From Marinobacter adhaerens HP15 (GTDB lineage Bacteria > Pseudomonadota > Gammaproteobacteria > Pseudomonadales > Oleiphilaceae), in assembly GCF_000166295.1 (NCBI RefSeq), contig NC_017506.1:1116001-1180000 (forward strand): a DNA stretch of 64,000 nucleotides. The letters run 5' to 3'. A program made the position numbers and the translations under genes. Shown here piece by piece: positions 1 through 9,358 of the stretch (position 1 is the first letter of the stretch; every line of letters begins with the position of its first letter). The notes beneath the pieces are model-generated. The model saw nothing but the letters and a program-made list of their open reading frames with translations, ran no database searches and was not told the origin of the DNA.

Positions 1-1
1 C

Positions 2-487
2 AGTATCCGCGTGGTGTGCAACAACACCCTCGCGGTTGCCCTGAAAGGCTCCGCCGCCAATGCCGTGAAGGTGAAGCACAACACAGCATTTGATGCGGAC
101 CTGGTTAAGAAGCAACTGGGCATCTCCGTCTCCGCCTGGGATGACTTCATGCACCGCTTGAAGATCCTGAGTGAGCGTAAGGTGAAAACCACCGAAGCCA
201 GAAACTACTTCCTCAAGGTGTTCACTGACGATTCCGGTGCTGGCGTGGGCAAAACCAACGAACGCTCCATGGCGAAGGCTCTGGGGTTGTATGAAGGCGA
301 GGGCATGGGTGCCAGCCTGGCATCCTCAGAAGGCACGGCCTACGGCCTGCTGAATGCTGTAACGGAATTCATTGATCACCAGCGCCGGGCCAAAACCGTT
401 GACCACCGGCTTGATTCCGCCTGGTTCGGAACCGGTGCCGCCGTCAAGAACCGCGCATTAGAGCAGGCCATGTCACTTGTGGCCTGA
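2..487 (+). CDS. DUF932-family protein, C-terminal part (cut by window edge)
   Basis: The reading frame is open to the first base of the window, so the N-terminus lies outside; about 160 residues remain. The text resembles the C-terminal half of DUF932 (phage/plasmid-like TIGR03299-type) proteins, which occur next to YqaJ nucleases in integrative conjugative elements and plasmids. The molecular role of the family is not established. It is followed by a strong terminator and then by a YqaJ-type gene and a metal-binding-like gene on the same strand, a gene order I associate with ICE replication or recombination modules. Family assignment is from overall pattern and context, not from a catalytic motif. 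Confidence 0.7.
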   Translation, partial: SIRVVCNNTLAVALKGSAANAVKVKHNTAFDADLVKKQLGISVSAWDDFMHRLKILSERKVKTTEARNYFLKVFTDDSGAGVGKTNERSMAKALGLYEGEGMGASLASSEGTAYGLLNAVTEFIDHQRRAKTVDHRLDSAWFGTGAAVKNRALEQAMSLVA

Positions 488-516
488 GCCAATCCTACAA
501 ATCGCTAAACCGCCAT

Positions 517-553
517 AAAGCCCACCGGAGCCTGATGCTCTGGTGGGCTTTTT
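517..553 (+). terminator. Rho-independent terminator after the DUF932 gene
   Basis: A stem of AAGCCCACC with its complement GGTGGGCTT, a second short GGAGC/GCTC arm, and a run of T follow the stop codon at 487. It lies just before the ribosome binding site of the next gene, so the YqaJ gene may need its own promoter or rely on read-through. Confidence 0.75.
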
Positions 554-573
554 TATGTCTGGAGGAAAACACC

Positions 574-1575
574 ATGGGCATGAGTGCAAACACAATTCAG
601 AAACAGCGACCGGCCTTGCGCCTGGTCTCCACCAAGGGGCTGAGCCGTGATGAATGGCTGAAGGTACGCAAGCAGGGCATTGGCAGCAGCGATGCCGCTG
701 CAGCCGTCGGCATGAACCCTTACCAGTCCCAACTGGAGCTCTGGATGGTCAAGACAGGCAGAGATGCGGGCCTGCCCAAACCGGATTCCGACGATCCCGA
801 GTCCCCCGTCTACTGGGGCCATATCCTGGAACCGATTGTTGCGGAGCAATACAGCCAGCAAACGGGCCGCAGGGTGCGCCGGGTGAATGCCGTGCTCCAA
901 CATCCAGATCCGGAAAAGCACTGGATGCTGGCCAATCTGGATTACTCAGTCGTTGCCGATGAAGACGTCCAGATCCTCGAGTGCAAAACAGCCGGGGAAT
1001 TCGGGGCACGACTCTGGAAAGAGGGCGTGCCGGACTACATTCAGTGCCAGGTCCAGCATCAGCTGGCTGTTACCGGCAAACAGTCGGCAGATGTGTGCGT
1101 GCTGCTGTGTGGTCAGGAGTTGAAGATCTACCGCATTGAACGGAATGAGGAACTCATCGAGGCACTGTATGTGCTGGAGCGCCAGTTCTGGGATTTCGTG
1201 GAAACAGATACGCCGCCACCCGTTGACGGTACTGATTCCGCCGAACGCGCCTTGCGTCACCTGTACCCGGTGGACCAAGGCGAGACACTGGACTTCAGCC
1301 AAAGCAAGGAGCTGTCGGAAGCGTTCGATGAGTTGCTGGCCATCCGTTCGGAAATGGAAAGCCTCAAATCCACTGAATCCCACCTGAAACAGCGCATCGA
1401 GAGCCAGATGGGCGAAGCGTCAAAGGCAACCTTCCCCAGTGGCAGCGTCAGCTGGAAGCGGAGCAAGGACTCCGTTGGGCTCAACGTGAAGCAACTGCTG
1501 AAGGATCGGCCAGGGCTTCTGGATCAATACCCACTCACCAAGCCGGGCAGTCGGCGGTTTCTCATTCAAGCATAA
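574..1575 (+). CDS. YqaJ-family viral recombinase / lambda-exonuclease-like nuclease
   Basis: A 333-residue protein of the YqaJ/lambda exonuclease superfamily, which resects double-stranded DNA ends for phage- or element-encoded single-strand annealing recombination. Visible signs are the N-terminal R-x-x-G-I-G-S-S-D-A-A motif, the W-G-x-x-L-E-P segment carrying an acidic metal ligand, and the L-E-C-K-T box with the catalytic Glu and Lys, followed by a Q-x-Q-H-Q-L-x-V-T segment. The C-terminal 100 residues are coiled-coil-like and Glu-rich. The ATG at 574 is chosen because GGAGG sits eight bases upstream; an earlier in-frame ATG lies inside the preceding terminator. It belongs to the ICE-like module at the left edge. 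Confidence 0.85.
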   Translation: MGMSANTIQKQRPALRLVSTKGLSRDEWLKVRKQGIGSSDAAAAVGMNPYQSQLELWMVKTGRDAGLPKPDSDDPESPVYWGHILEPIVAEQYSQQTGRRVRRVNAVLQHPDPEKHWMLANLDYSVVADEDVQILECKTAGEFGARLWKEGVPDYIQCQVQHQLAVTGKQSADVCVLLCGQELKIYRIERNEELIEALYVLERQFWDFVETDTPPPVDGTDSAERALRHLYPVDQGETLDFSQSKELSEAFDELLAIRSEMESLKSTESHLKQRIESQMGEASKATFPSGSVSWKRSKDSVGLNVKQLLKDRPGLLDQYPLTKPGSRRFLIQA

Positions 1576-1585
1576 AACCCCCATT

Positions 1586-1624
1586 GGCCACGCGGGCGTG
1601 ACGAGTGCCCCGTGGTCCTTTTTT
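1586..1624 (+). terminator. Probable terminator or attenuator hairpin
   Basis: GGCCACG pairs with CGTGGTCC across an inner GGGC/GCCC arm and is followed by six T residues. It separates the YqaJ gene from the next gene, echoing the hairpin before the YqaJ gene. Confidence 0.6.
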
Positions 1625-1637
1625 CAGGAGAGACATC

Positions 1638-2546
1638 ATGATTAAAGGTTTAGCCATTACGCCTCCCGTACTGGGGCGTATCAGCATTGGTCGGGTCGTT
1701 GAGAAGAACGGCATCCGGCTACCTCAAAAAGACGATCAGTTCACTATCACCTCCCAAATCCAGGAGAAGGACGCCGGGTGGGTGGCACATCCCATGGACG
1801 AGGAGCTCCGGAAGGATGCGCCAAACGGCAAGCTGCGGACCATTCCTGTGCGCATGCTGTTCAACGACGCGGATCTCAACCTGCGGGCCGAGTACACCAT
1901 GTTTGACCGTAAAAGCGGACGACCCGTGTGTGTCGGTAATGGCGACACATGCAAGCGCCTGACGCAGTCAGGAGTGCAGTCTTTGCCATGCCCGGGGCCA
2001 ACGCTGTGTGAGTTCGGCAAAGGTGGCCTGTGCAAGCCCTATGGTCGCCTGAACGTGAAGGTCGGTGACGATGATGACCTCGGCACTTTCATCTTCCGAA
2101 CGACCGGCTACAACAGCATCCGGACCCTTGCGGCCAGGCTGAGCTACTACCAGGCAGTCTCTGGTGCTCTGCTTGCGTACATGCCGTTGGAATTGAAGTT
2201 GCGAGGGAAAAGCACGACTCAGACCCATCGAACGCCGATTTACTATGTGGATTTGGTGGTCAAGGAGGGAATGTCACTGCAGGAAGCGGTGGCTGAGGCA
2301 AGGGAAAAGGCCAGGCAGGTAAAAGAGGAGGGCGTTGATCAGGCTGCATTGGATGCCGCGGCTGCGAAGGGATTTGGGAATGCGCTGTTTGATTATGATG
2401 AGGATGAGATGGGGCAAGTGGTCGAGGAGTTCTTTCGGGTACCCAATCCGAATGGTAGTCAATCGAGCTTTTCTTCGATCTCGAAGTTGAGAAAGAAGTT
2501 GGATTCAGTTAGCAGTGTAACTAGCATAGGGGAGTTTACGGTTTGA
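1638..2546 (+). CDS. ICE-type hydrolase or metal-binding protein (recombination directionality factor-like)
   Basis: A 302-residue protein resembling the 'hydrolase or metal-binding protein' found beside DUF932 and YqaJ genes in integrative elements. Four cysteines in the middle (C-V-G-N-G-D-T-C and P-C-P-G-P-T-L-C-E-F-G-K-G-G-L-C) could hold a metal. The segment after it (R-T-T-G-Y-N-S-I-R-T-L) is typical of this group. The C-terminal 60 residues are acidic and look disordered. The ATG at 1638 has AGGAGAG nine bases upstream. No enzymatic function can be stated; the link with recombination rests on neighbourhood and family resemblance only. Confidence 0.65.
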   Translation: MIKGLAITPPVLGRISIGRVVEKNGIRLPQKDDQFTITSQIQEKDAGWVAHPMDEELRKDAPNGKLRTIPVRMLFNDADLNLRAEYTMFDRKSGRPVCVGNGDTCKRLTQSGVQSLPCPGPTLCEFGKGGLCKPYGRLNVKVGDDDDLGTFIFRTTGYNSIRTLAARLSYYQAVSGALLAYMPLELKLRGKSTTQTHRTPIYYVDLVVKEGMSLQEAVAEAREKARQVKEEGVDQAALDAAAAKGFGNALFDYDEDEMGQVVEEFFRVPNPNGSQSSFSSISKLRKKLDSVSSVTSIGEFTV

Positions 2547-2663
2547 ATGCTGAGCGGGTGATCATTGTTTGGTTGCTCGCTCACATTCTATCGGTAATCC
2601 CCCCGAAAAACCAAGGTGCCCAAAAGTAGAATTTTCCGTAAGCTAAACGCAAGGAGATTCTGC

Positions 2664-2930
2664 ATGAAGAAGTCACGTTTTTCCGACAGCCAGATTTTGT
2701 CGATCCTCAAGCAAGCCGAGAACGGCGTGCCGGTGCCTGAGCTGTGCCGCGAGAACGGCATGAGCAGTGCCAGTTTTTATAAATGGCCGGCTAAGTTCGG
2801 CGGCATGGACACGTCCATGATGAAGCGCCTGAAAGAGCTCGAAGATGAAAACCGGCGCCTGAAAAAGATGTACGCCGAAGAGCGCCTCAAGTCTGAGCTG
2901 CGCAAGGAAGCCCTGGAGGGAAAGTTGTAA
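2664..2930 (+). CDS. IS3-family transposase OrfA
   Basis: An 88-residue protein with an N-terminal helix-turn-helix ([17 protein letters not shown] then P-E-L-C-R-E-N-G) and a C-terminal leucine-rich coiled coil, the usual make-up of OrfA in IS3 elements; it binds the element ends. AAGGAG lies upstream of ATG 2664. The downstream OrfB frame overlaps in the -1 direction, as expected for programmed frameshifting to OrfAB. A usually conserved Arg after the K-W pair is Pro here, hinting at decay. It is unlikely to support transposition because OrfB is broken. Confidence 0.8.
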   Translation: MKKSRFSDSQILSILKQAENGVPVPELCRENGMSSASFYKWPAKFGGMDTSMMKRLKELEDENRRLKKMYAEERLKSELRKEALEGKL

Positions 2931-2950
2931 AGCCATCTCTCCGCCGCGAG

Positions 2951-3671
2951 ATGGCGCACAAAGCGATTGCTGATGCCCGTTGTAGCATTCGCCTGGCCTG
3001 CGTTACCTTCAGCGTCAGCGAGTCTTGTTATCGCTACCAGGCCAAGCTCAGCAGCGAAAATGCCGAGATTGCGGACCTACTGGTGCGATTAACTCATAAC
3101 CAGCGCAATTGGGGCTTCGGTCTGTGTTTTCTGTATCTGCGCAATGTGAAGGGCTACCCCTGGAATCACAAACGGGTTTACCGGATTTACCGGGACCTGG
3201 AACTGAACCTGCGGATCAAGCCACGCAAGCGGTTGGTGCGTGAGAAACCGGAACCCCTGGCGGTGCCGACGGCCATCAACAGCAGTTGGTCCATGGACTT
3301 CATGCACGACCAACTGGAGGATGGCCGCAGTTACCGGCTGTTCAATGTGATCGACGATTACAACCGGGAAGGTCTGGGTATTGAGGTAGATCTGTCACTG
3401 CCCTCTGGGCGAGTCATTCGTGCGCTTGAGCAGATCATCGAGTGGCGGGGGGAAACCCGCTCAGATCCGCTGTGACAACGGTCCGGAATACATCAGCACT
3501 CTCTTGTCCACTTGGGCTGAAAAGAATGGGATCACGCTGGTGTTTATCCAGCCGGGCAACCCGCAGCAAAACGCGTATATCGAACGTTACAACCGAACGG
3601 TGAGATACGATTGGCTGGCCCAATACCTGTTCGATTCCATCGAAGAAGTGCAGGAATATCCACCGCCTTGA
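2951..3671 (+). pseudogene. IS3-family transposase OrfB, frameshifted and truncated
   Basis: The rve-type DDE integrase domain is recognisable: M-D-F-M-H-D (first Asp) and, in another frame, C-D-N-G-P-E-Y (second Asp). The frame breaks at a run of six G at 3447-3452; removing one G restores [13 protein letters not shown]. The product then ends shortly after D-S-I-E-E-V-Q-E-Y, losing roughly the last 30 residues, where foreign sequence begins. Two independent lesions make it a dead transposase unless the G-run is a sequencing error. Confidence 0.85.
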
Positions 3672-3878
3672 AAACTTTTGCATTGGTAGAAAAGGTCTCA
3701 TTGGTCTAGCCTTTTGAAAACGCAATGTCGGAGGAATTGATCAACTCACGACCAGTGACGCCTATCATTCATAGATCATGAGCATCCAGAAGTCTCCTCC
3801 TCACCCTGGTTTTGCGAAAGCAAGCTGGACCGCCCAAAATAGCTGTTTATGGATGGGCACTAGCTATGACTTGTAGTA

Positions 3879-5111
3879 CTAAGTACCGACGGCGCGGCGC
3901 AGGCTTTCCCGCTCTAGCAACCACGAAGTGGCAAAGGCGAACACAAGCCCCCAAAAAGGCGCGCCGACGCTGAAAATTGGCACGCCTGCTGTGGAGACAA
4001 CAAAAGCCACTAGGGCGCCCAAAGGACATTCTCCACTAAAGGCCGCTTGAAAAGCTCCCTGTAACACACGGATCATGGCCAGACCACCAATCAGGGCGAT
4101 CAGGCTCGCGGGCAGGGCGAGTGCGAAGCTGGTGGCCAAGGGAGCAAACAGGCCAAACGCGATCATTGCACAGGCAAAGAGAATTCCGCCGATCCATTGC
4201 CGCCTCCGCTCGCCGCTTGCAACCAACAGCGCATTGGTGGGGCCGGTGAGGCAGGCGGGCACGGAACCGACCAGCGCGAACAGCATCGTGCCCAACCCCG
4301 AGCCGACTGTAATCGCTTTTATCGGTGGTGCGTGCGCAGCTTGCCGCAATACCGCGAAGCCTTGAGCGTTTTGAATGCCCAGCACAGTCACGGTCAGAGG
4401 TATGACCAGCTCCAGCATCGCCGTGAGCGAGAATACCGGCATGTAGAGGTTTGGCCGGACCAGCACGGCAGCTGCGTCTGGCAGCGGCGCAATCGCACCG
4501 GTCACCCAAGCGGCGATGCCACCGGCCAGGACCGCTGCCAGTACCGCCGGCAGCCGCCGACCCAGTGCGGGCAGCGCCGAAAACAGGATAAAAGCCGCTA
4601 GACTTACGCTGGCAAGCAGTCCGTTGTCTGTGAACGCGGTAACCACCTTGATGCCCAGAGGCAAGAACACACCCGCAACCATACCCATGACGATAGGCAG
4701 GGGTGTCCGCTGCATGACCCAACTGATCACACCGCTCCAACCCAGCACGACTATAAGCAATCCAGTCACCCAATAGGCTCCTATGACTTCGGCAAAGCTC
4801 AAATGACTAAACGCGGCAGGTAGCAACAAGGCGCCGGGGATAGTCCATGCCATGGCTAAGGGCTGACGGTAGCGCCAGCAGAAATACAGAGTCAGCACGC
4901 CGCTCAGGCCGTAGGAGCCAAATATCCAAGATGCCAGATCAGCCTCGGAAAGCCCTCCCGTCTGACCGACAGTCAGAAGGATCGCTAGCGGCCCGGTAAC
5001 TCCGAACAGGAAGCCTGTGATGGCGTTGCTCAGTAATTGGCGATCCAGCCTCGTTGACGGAGCGTCTACCTCCGCATTACCTGCTTGCGCGTCTGAATTT
5101 TTTATTGTCAT
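3879..5111 (-). CDS. benE: Benzoate/H+ symporter, BenE family
   Basis: A 410-residue inner-membrane protein with about twelve hydrophobic segments, typical length for BenE, which imports benzoate with protons. Family-like segments include the T-G-F-L-F-G-V-T-G-P stretch in the first helix, the P-G-A-L-L motif, and G-P-T-N-A-L near residue 290. It is the last gene of a minus-strand cluster holding a porin and a Liv-type ABC transporter, and lies 12 kb from a benzoate-type dioxygenase operon on the other strand, which supports aromatic acid uptake. About 700 bases separate it from the porin, so it probably has its own promoter. Substrate could be a methylbenzoate rather than benzoate. Confidence 0.88.
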   Translation of the reverse strand: MTIKNSDAQAGNAEVDAPSTRLDRQLLSNAITGFLFGVTGPLAILLTVGQTGGLSEADLASWIFGSYGLSGVLTLYFCWRYRQPLAMAWTIPGALLLPAAFSHLSFAEVIGAYWVTGLLIVVLGWSGVISWVMQRTPLPIVMGMVAGVFLPLGIKVVTAFTDNGLLASVSLAAFILFSALPALGRRLPAVLAAVLAGGIAAWVTGAIAPLPDAAAVLVRPNLYMPVFSLTAMLELVIPLTVTVLGIQNAQGFAVLRQAAHAPPIKAITVGSGLGTMLFALVGSVPACLTGPTNALLVASGERRRQWIGGILFACAMIAFGLFAPLATSFALALPASLIALIGGLAMIRVLQGAFQAAFSGECPLGALVAFVVSTAGVPIFSVGAPFWGLVFAFATSWLLERESLRRAVGT

Positions 5112-5815
5112 GCATCTTTTCCTTTTTTCGCCCGGTGGCGCTGGGTGACTCGATTGTTCATGTGTCCCGTATGCTTATTGAGAGCAGGTGACTTGGAGTT
5201 CTTATAAGACTCATCCACCAGTTCCTTTCGCCTTCGGAGGTAAATCTTTCCGGACGCGGAGTCCAGTGACGGCAATTCGGCGCCCTGTTGAGCATTGATT
5301 GAGATCGGCTGTCTTGAATTCAGCCACTCGGTGATCAGCTGCCTGCTTCCCTTCTAGACGGTGGCCGAAACGGTTCTGTCTGTTTCCTAGTTGAGCCGGG
5401 CGAGGGCTTTATAGCTTATATTGAATGGTTTTGATGCGCCTAAGAGAGCGGCACTTAATGGGGGCAGGCTGGAATTGCCCGGAGGGTACCGGGCTTAGTA
5501 TACCTGATTGATTTGTCCCTCTCTGTGCAAACTGAAGATGTATTTGTGGGCACAACCGGGTGAGAGATCCAGGGCCAATGAAAGCTCCTAGATAGTGGGC
5601 GGCCTGGAAGCCACGGAGATGTAGTTGAGGATATACAATCTGATTTCCTGCGAACCGGATAACTGCCTGCTGCCGGTTTCGGCTTTCCTCTGCCATGGGC
5701 GTTACCGTTTTCAAATGACTAGTGCTATCTTGTACACGGAACAAACAGGGGCCCTCGAGACGGCGGGCACCTGTTTTGCGGGTTGTGGCACGGAACCCAA
5801 TTCTATAGACCGGGA
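5112..5815 (-). other. Gene-poor stretch between benE and the porin
   Basis: About 700 bases with no convincing gene. A minus-strand open segment around 5110-5370 runs without a good start and matches no family I recognise; it may be a remnant. The region must hold the benE promoter. I see no clear operator or terminator. Confidence 0.4.
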
Positions 5816-6814
5816 TTAGAATTTGTACTTGGCCATGATTTCAATCTGCTGGCCTTCGGGCAATAGTGGGCCGAAGGCGAGATTGTACTTTCGCCACTCT
5901 ACCCCGGCTTCTAGATCTTGGGTGATGTTGTGGATCAGGTTGACGCGATGTTCCTCGTAGTTCGTATCGGCGTCGTCATCCACTTCAACGTTTGTATAGG
6001 CGACGTTTGCCCGCCACTTGTTGTTGATCACGTACCGGAAGCCAACGTCAAACCCTGCCTGACTGACAGCGTCATCGTTTTCGACATCCGGTGACGCCAA
6101 GCTGTTGTTTACGCCAACACCGGTGAAGGCGCCAAGCCCCTCACCGTAGTGGGCGTTCACATTAAGGCTGTGAGGACCAATCATGAACTTTGAGCCAATG
6201 GCACCGCCACCCACGAAGTCGCCGTTTTCAACTTCGCGCCCAGACACGGTAAGAATGACACGGTGACCGCCGTCGAGGCTCAGGTTGTAGTTAACGGCAA
6301 GATCAGGCATGTCGGCGTCGTTGTTGACAGGGTCCTGTGCGGTAAAGCGGAAGCCGGCAGCCTCGTGGCTAATCAGGTTAGTGCGGAAGTTGAGCCCGCC
6401 TAGCGTGCCGCGCGGCCCGCCGAGGAAGTCCAGGTAGTCGTGATAGGCAACGGCCCAGAACTGGCCGGTCCAAGTTTGCCCAACTGTGGTCTGGTCAACC
6501 TTGATGAACGCATGGCGAAGCCGAAAGTCGTTGTTCTCGCCAGGGTAAGTTCCACCGTAAAAGTCGCTTTCCACAAAGCCGACAATAGTGTGGCCTTCTT
6601 TCTGGGTGACGGTTTTAAGGTTAACCCGAGACTGGTTTGAGCGACCAAAAATACGGGAATCTCCATCCTCGACTTTTTCATAGAGGGCTTCGGCTTTGAG
6701 GTAGCCACCGATGCTGAACTTGGTATCGTTGAACTTGCCAAGTTCGAGGGAATAAGCGGCTGGGGACACGCTGAGGCTGCAGGCGAGCGCTAATAGTGAA
6801 TGTCGATAGTTCAT
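5816..6814 (-). CDS. Outer-membrane porin, DcaP-like
   Basis: A 332-residue protein with an N-terminal signal peptide (hydrophobic stretch ending near A-Y-S) and alternating beta-strand pattern ending in a terminal Phe (K-Y-K-F), the outer-membrane assembly signal. The early I-G-G-Y-L-K-A-E-A segment and the T-V-G-Q-T-W-T box are characteristic of DcaP-type trimeric porins, known in Acinetobacter for uptake of dicarboxylates and other small anions. GGAG precedes the ATG at 6814. It follows the ABC transporter by 95 bases on the same strand, so it likely provides outer-membrane entry for the same aromatic substrate; that role is inferred from context. Confidence 0.8.
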   Translation of the reverse strand: MNYRHSLLALACSLSVSPAAYSLELGKFNDTKFSIGGYLKAEALYEKVEDGDSRIFGRSNQSRVNLKTVTQKEGHTIVGFVESDFYGGTYPGENNDFRLRHAFIKVDQTTVGQTWTGQFWAVAYHDYLDFLGGPRGTLGGLNFRTNLISHEAAGFRFTAQDPVNNDADMPDLAVNYNLSLDGGHRVILTVSGREVENGDFVGGGAIGSKFMIGPHSLNVNAHYGEGLGAFTGVGVNNSLASPDVENDDAVSQAGFDVGFRYVINNKWRANVAYTNVEVDDDADTNYEEHRVNLIHNITQDLEAGVEWRKYNLAFGPLLPEGQQIEIMAKYKF

Positions 6815-6909
6815 TCGTCTTCTCCTTATTATTCGGAAATAGAACTATAGATTTTTCAAGATCGGGAAAATATCCGGTTAATGAACATCCCTATCCGTTT
6901 TTTGTACAT

Positions 6910-7623
6910 TTAGACACTGAGTGCGGTTTCGACTGTTTCCAAGTTTTCATCCAGCTCTTTCGAGCTGCCGTCAAAGTGAATTTTTCCCTTTACGATCACC
7001 ACATGGTAGTCACACAGCTTTTTTAGGGCCTTGATATTTTTGTCCACTACCAATGTGGAAATGCCGGACTCCCGAATGGTCGCAATAACCTTCCAGATAT
7101 CAGCACGAATTAATGGCGCCAACCCTTCGGTCGCTTCATCCAAGATCATCAGCCGTGGGTTGGTGACTAGGGCTCGGCCGATCGCCAGCATCTGCTGTTC
7201 TCCCCCCGAGAGTTCCGTGCCCAGGTTGGACAGGCGCTCCTGCAGGCGAGGAAAGGTGTCCATAACACGCTCGAAGTCCCAGCTGGTTTTGCCATTACTA
7301 TCGGGGCGGGCGGCCATTTGCAGGTGTTCCTTGACTGTTAGGTTGTGGAATATCCCTCTGCCTTCCGGGACATACGCGATATCACGGCGCATACGCTTCC
7401 AGGTCGGTAGTTTGCTGATGTCTTCACCGTCAAAATGCACATGACCACTGCGTGGCGGCACGATGCCAAGGATGGACTTCAGAGTGGTGGTCTTGCCCAT
7501 GCCGTTGCGGCCCATCAGGCTCATCGACTGCCCTTTTCCAAGACGGAAGGACAGGTCGTGGAGAATGTGGCTGCGGCCGTACAGGGTATTGAGGTTTTTT
7601 ACTTCGAGAAGGCTGTTTCTCAT
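6910..7623 (-). CDS. livF: Branched-chain-type ABC transporter ATPase (LivF-like)
   Basis: A 237-residue cytoplasmic ATPase of the HAAT (LivF) group. Visible are the Walker A G-R-N-G-M-G-K-T-T, the signature L-S-G-G-E-Q-Q, and Walker B L-M-I-L-D-E-A-T. LivF-type proteins end Walker B with D-E-A-T-E-G as here. It overlaps the LivG-like gene by four bases. Together with four upstream genes it forms a complete high-affinity importer; neighbourhood (benE, porin, aromatic degradation operon) suggests an aromatic acid rather than an amino acid as substrate. Confidence 0.9.
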   Translation of the reverse strand: MRNSLLEVKNLNTLYGRSHILHDLSFRLGKGQSMSLMGRNGMGKTTTLKSILGIVPPRSGHVHFDGEDISKLPTWKRMRRDIAYVPEGRGIFHNLTVKEHLQMAARPDSNGKTSWDFERVMDTFPRLQERLSNLGTELSGGEQQMLAIGRALVTNPRLMILDEATEGLAPLIRADIWKVIATIRESGISTLVVDKNIKALKKLCDYHVVIVKGKIHFDGSSKELDENLETVETALSV

Positions 7624-8387
7624 GCCGCTTCCTCCTCTTTTTCTTTGCCCAAGTATGCCTCTTTGACACGAGTGTCATTGCGTACTTCATCCACCGTACC
7701 AGTGATCAGGTGAGTGCCATTATCCAGTACGGTCAACTGATCTGAGAGTTCGAAAATGGCGTCCATGTCGTGCTCTACCAGAACAATACTGTAGGTTTGC
7801 TTGAGTTGGTTCATCAACTCAATGATGCGTTGGGATTCCTCATGACCCATGCCCGCCATAGGCTCGTCCAAAAGTAGAATGCAGGGGTCAGTCGCCAATA
7901 CCATTGCCAACTCCAGTTGGCGCTGTTCTCCGTAGGATATTTCCGCTGCGACCGTGTGTACTCGGTTCTCAAGGCCCACCTGACAAAGCGCTTTTTCCGC
8001 GCCTTCTCGAACCAGCTTGTTGGAATGGCGCGATGCAAACAGGTTGAAACTGCCGGTGAACCGCCGTTGGGCGGCGATGGCGCAATTCTCCAAGCAGGTA
8101 ACGTCGACGTAGATATTGGTTTTCTGGAAGCTGCGACCTATGCCTCGGTGGACGAACTCCCAGGGCTTCATGCCCTCAATCTGATCTCCCTTGTGAAAAA
8201 TGCAGCCACTTGTGGGCTTCAATGTTCCGCACAGCATGTTCAGCAATGTGCTCTTGCCGGCACCATTAGGGCCCACCACACCATGCAGATGCTTGTCTTG
8301 AAACTGCAGGGAAATGTCATCCAGTGCCTTAATGCCGCCCCAGTGCTTGCTGAGGGATTCGGTTTCCAGAATGATTTCGTTCGCCAT
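7620..8387 (-). CDS. livG: Branched-chain-type ABC transporter ATPase (LivG-like)
   Basis: A 255-residue ATPase with Walker A G-P-N-G-A-G-K-S-T, signature S-Y-G-E-Q-R-Q-L-E-L-A, and Walker B I-L-L-L-D-E-P-M-A-G-M, the last being the LivG hallmark. It starts two bases after the permease gene and overlaps livF by four bases, so translation of the ATPase pair is probably coupled. The C-terminal E-E-E tail is acidic. Confidence 0.9.
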   Translation of the reverse strand: MANEIILETESLSKHWGGIKALDDISLQFQDKHLHGVVGPNGAGKSTLLNMLCGTLKPTSGCIFHKGDQIEGMKPWEFVHRGIGRSFQKTNIYVDVTCLENCAIAAQRRFTGSFNLFASRHSNKLVREGAEKALCQVGLENRVHTVAAEISYGEQRQLELAMVLATDPCILLLDEPMAGMGHEESQRIIELMNQLKQTYSIVLVEHDMDAIFELSDQLTVLDNGTHLITGTVDEVRNDTRVKEAYLGKEKEEEAA

Positions 8388-8389
8388 AA

Positions 8390-9346
8390 TTATTTCTCCA
8401 GCAGCTTTTCAAGGTAGCCGGCCAGGCCTTTGCGAAGCAGCAGGACCATCAGGATGATGGCGCCGCCCATAAACAGCATCCAGTCGTCGCTCATGTGCTC
8501 GAAGATAAACAGCAGGCCTTCGTAGGTAATGGTGCCCAGAATCGCGCCATAGATCGTACCCATACCACCGAGGATTGACATCACCAGAGCGGTGCCGGAC
8601 ATTTCCCAGGTCAGGAATTGTGGATTCACGTAACCGTATTGCAGGGCGAACAACAGGCCTGCATAGGCTGCAAGGGTACTTCCGATAATGTAGCTGATAA
8701 GTCGGAACGCGAAAATGTTGTAGCCCAGTGCTTCTGTACGCTCGGGGTTCAGACGGCTGGCTTCCACGATGCGGCCGAACCGTGAATGAAGGATGATCTT
8801 GATAGCAACTAGGGTAATCAGAACCGCCAACAACGCCAGATAATAAAAGTGCGCTGGGTTGTCAAGGTCTAGGAAACTTAGGCCAAAAATGCTGGTCTCC
8901 GGCTTCATGAAAATGAACAGGCCATCGTCACCACCGAACTCCAGCGAATCAAAGAAGAAGTAGTAGACCATCTGCGATATGGCCAATGTGATCATAATGA
9001 AGTAGATCCCGGAGGTACGCAAAGCCACAACACCAACAACCAATGCGACCAGGGCACTGATGCCCATAATGTAAATGGCGTAAACCCAGAAGTTGACCGC
9101 TTCGTACTCTGGTGTGAGGAGCACGAAGAGATACCCCCCCAGGCCGTAGAACAGCGCGTGCCCAAGGGTGACAAGGCCAACACGACCGACCAGAAAATCC
9201 AGGGACATCACGAATACCGAGAGGATCAGGATGGTGGTAGTTTTCCCCACAAAGAAGGAATTGGCTTCCAGGAACAGTGGGATACAGAGGGCGATAATAA
9301 AAAAGAATGCTAGGACAATGCGTTCAGTGCGCTTTTCGAAAATCAT
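8390..9346 (-). CDS. livM: Branched-chain-type ABC transporter permease (LivM-like)
   Basis: A 318-residue integral membrane protein with about nine hydrophobic segments. The S-L-D-F-L-V-G-R-V-G-L-V-T-L-G-H-A segment and the A-L-R-T-S-G-I-Y-F-I-M-I-T-L-A loop are LivM landmarks. A gap of twelve bases separates it from the LivH-like gene. It would form the membrane channel together with that protein. Confidence 0.9.
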   Translation of the reverse strand: MIFEKRTERIVLAFFFIIALCIPLFLEANSFFVGKTTTILILSVFVMSLDFLVGRVGLVTLGHALFYGLGGYLFVLLTPEYEAVNFWVYAIYIMGISALVALVVGVVALRTSGIYFIMITLAISQMVYYFFFDSLEFGGDDGLFIFMKPETSIFGLSFLDLDNPAHFYYLALLAVLITLVAIKIILHSRFGRIVEASRLNPERTEALGYNIFAFRLISYIIGSTLAAYAGLLFALQYGYVNPQFLTWEMSGTALVMSILGGMGTIYGAILGTITYEGLLFIFEHMSDDWMLFMGGAIILMVLLLRKGLAGYLEKLLEK

Positions 9347-9358
9347 GTTCGGCTCCGC

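Larger units (their letters stand above)
2600..3671 (+). mobile_element. IS3-family element, truncated and frameshifted
   Basis: A two-gene IS3-type transposase arrangement is recognisable, but the right end stops inside the catalytic domain at about 3665, where unrelated sequence begins. I could not define terminal inverted repeats or a target duplication; the left limit is approximate. It separates the ICE-like genes from the aromatic uptake cluster. Confidence 0.7.

Noticed and set aside
4036..4773. 245-codon minus-strand frame within benE
   Set aside because: Alternative frame of the benE gene with low-complexity composition.
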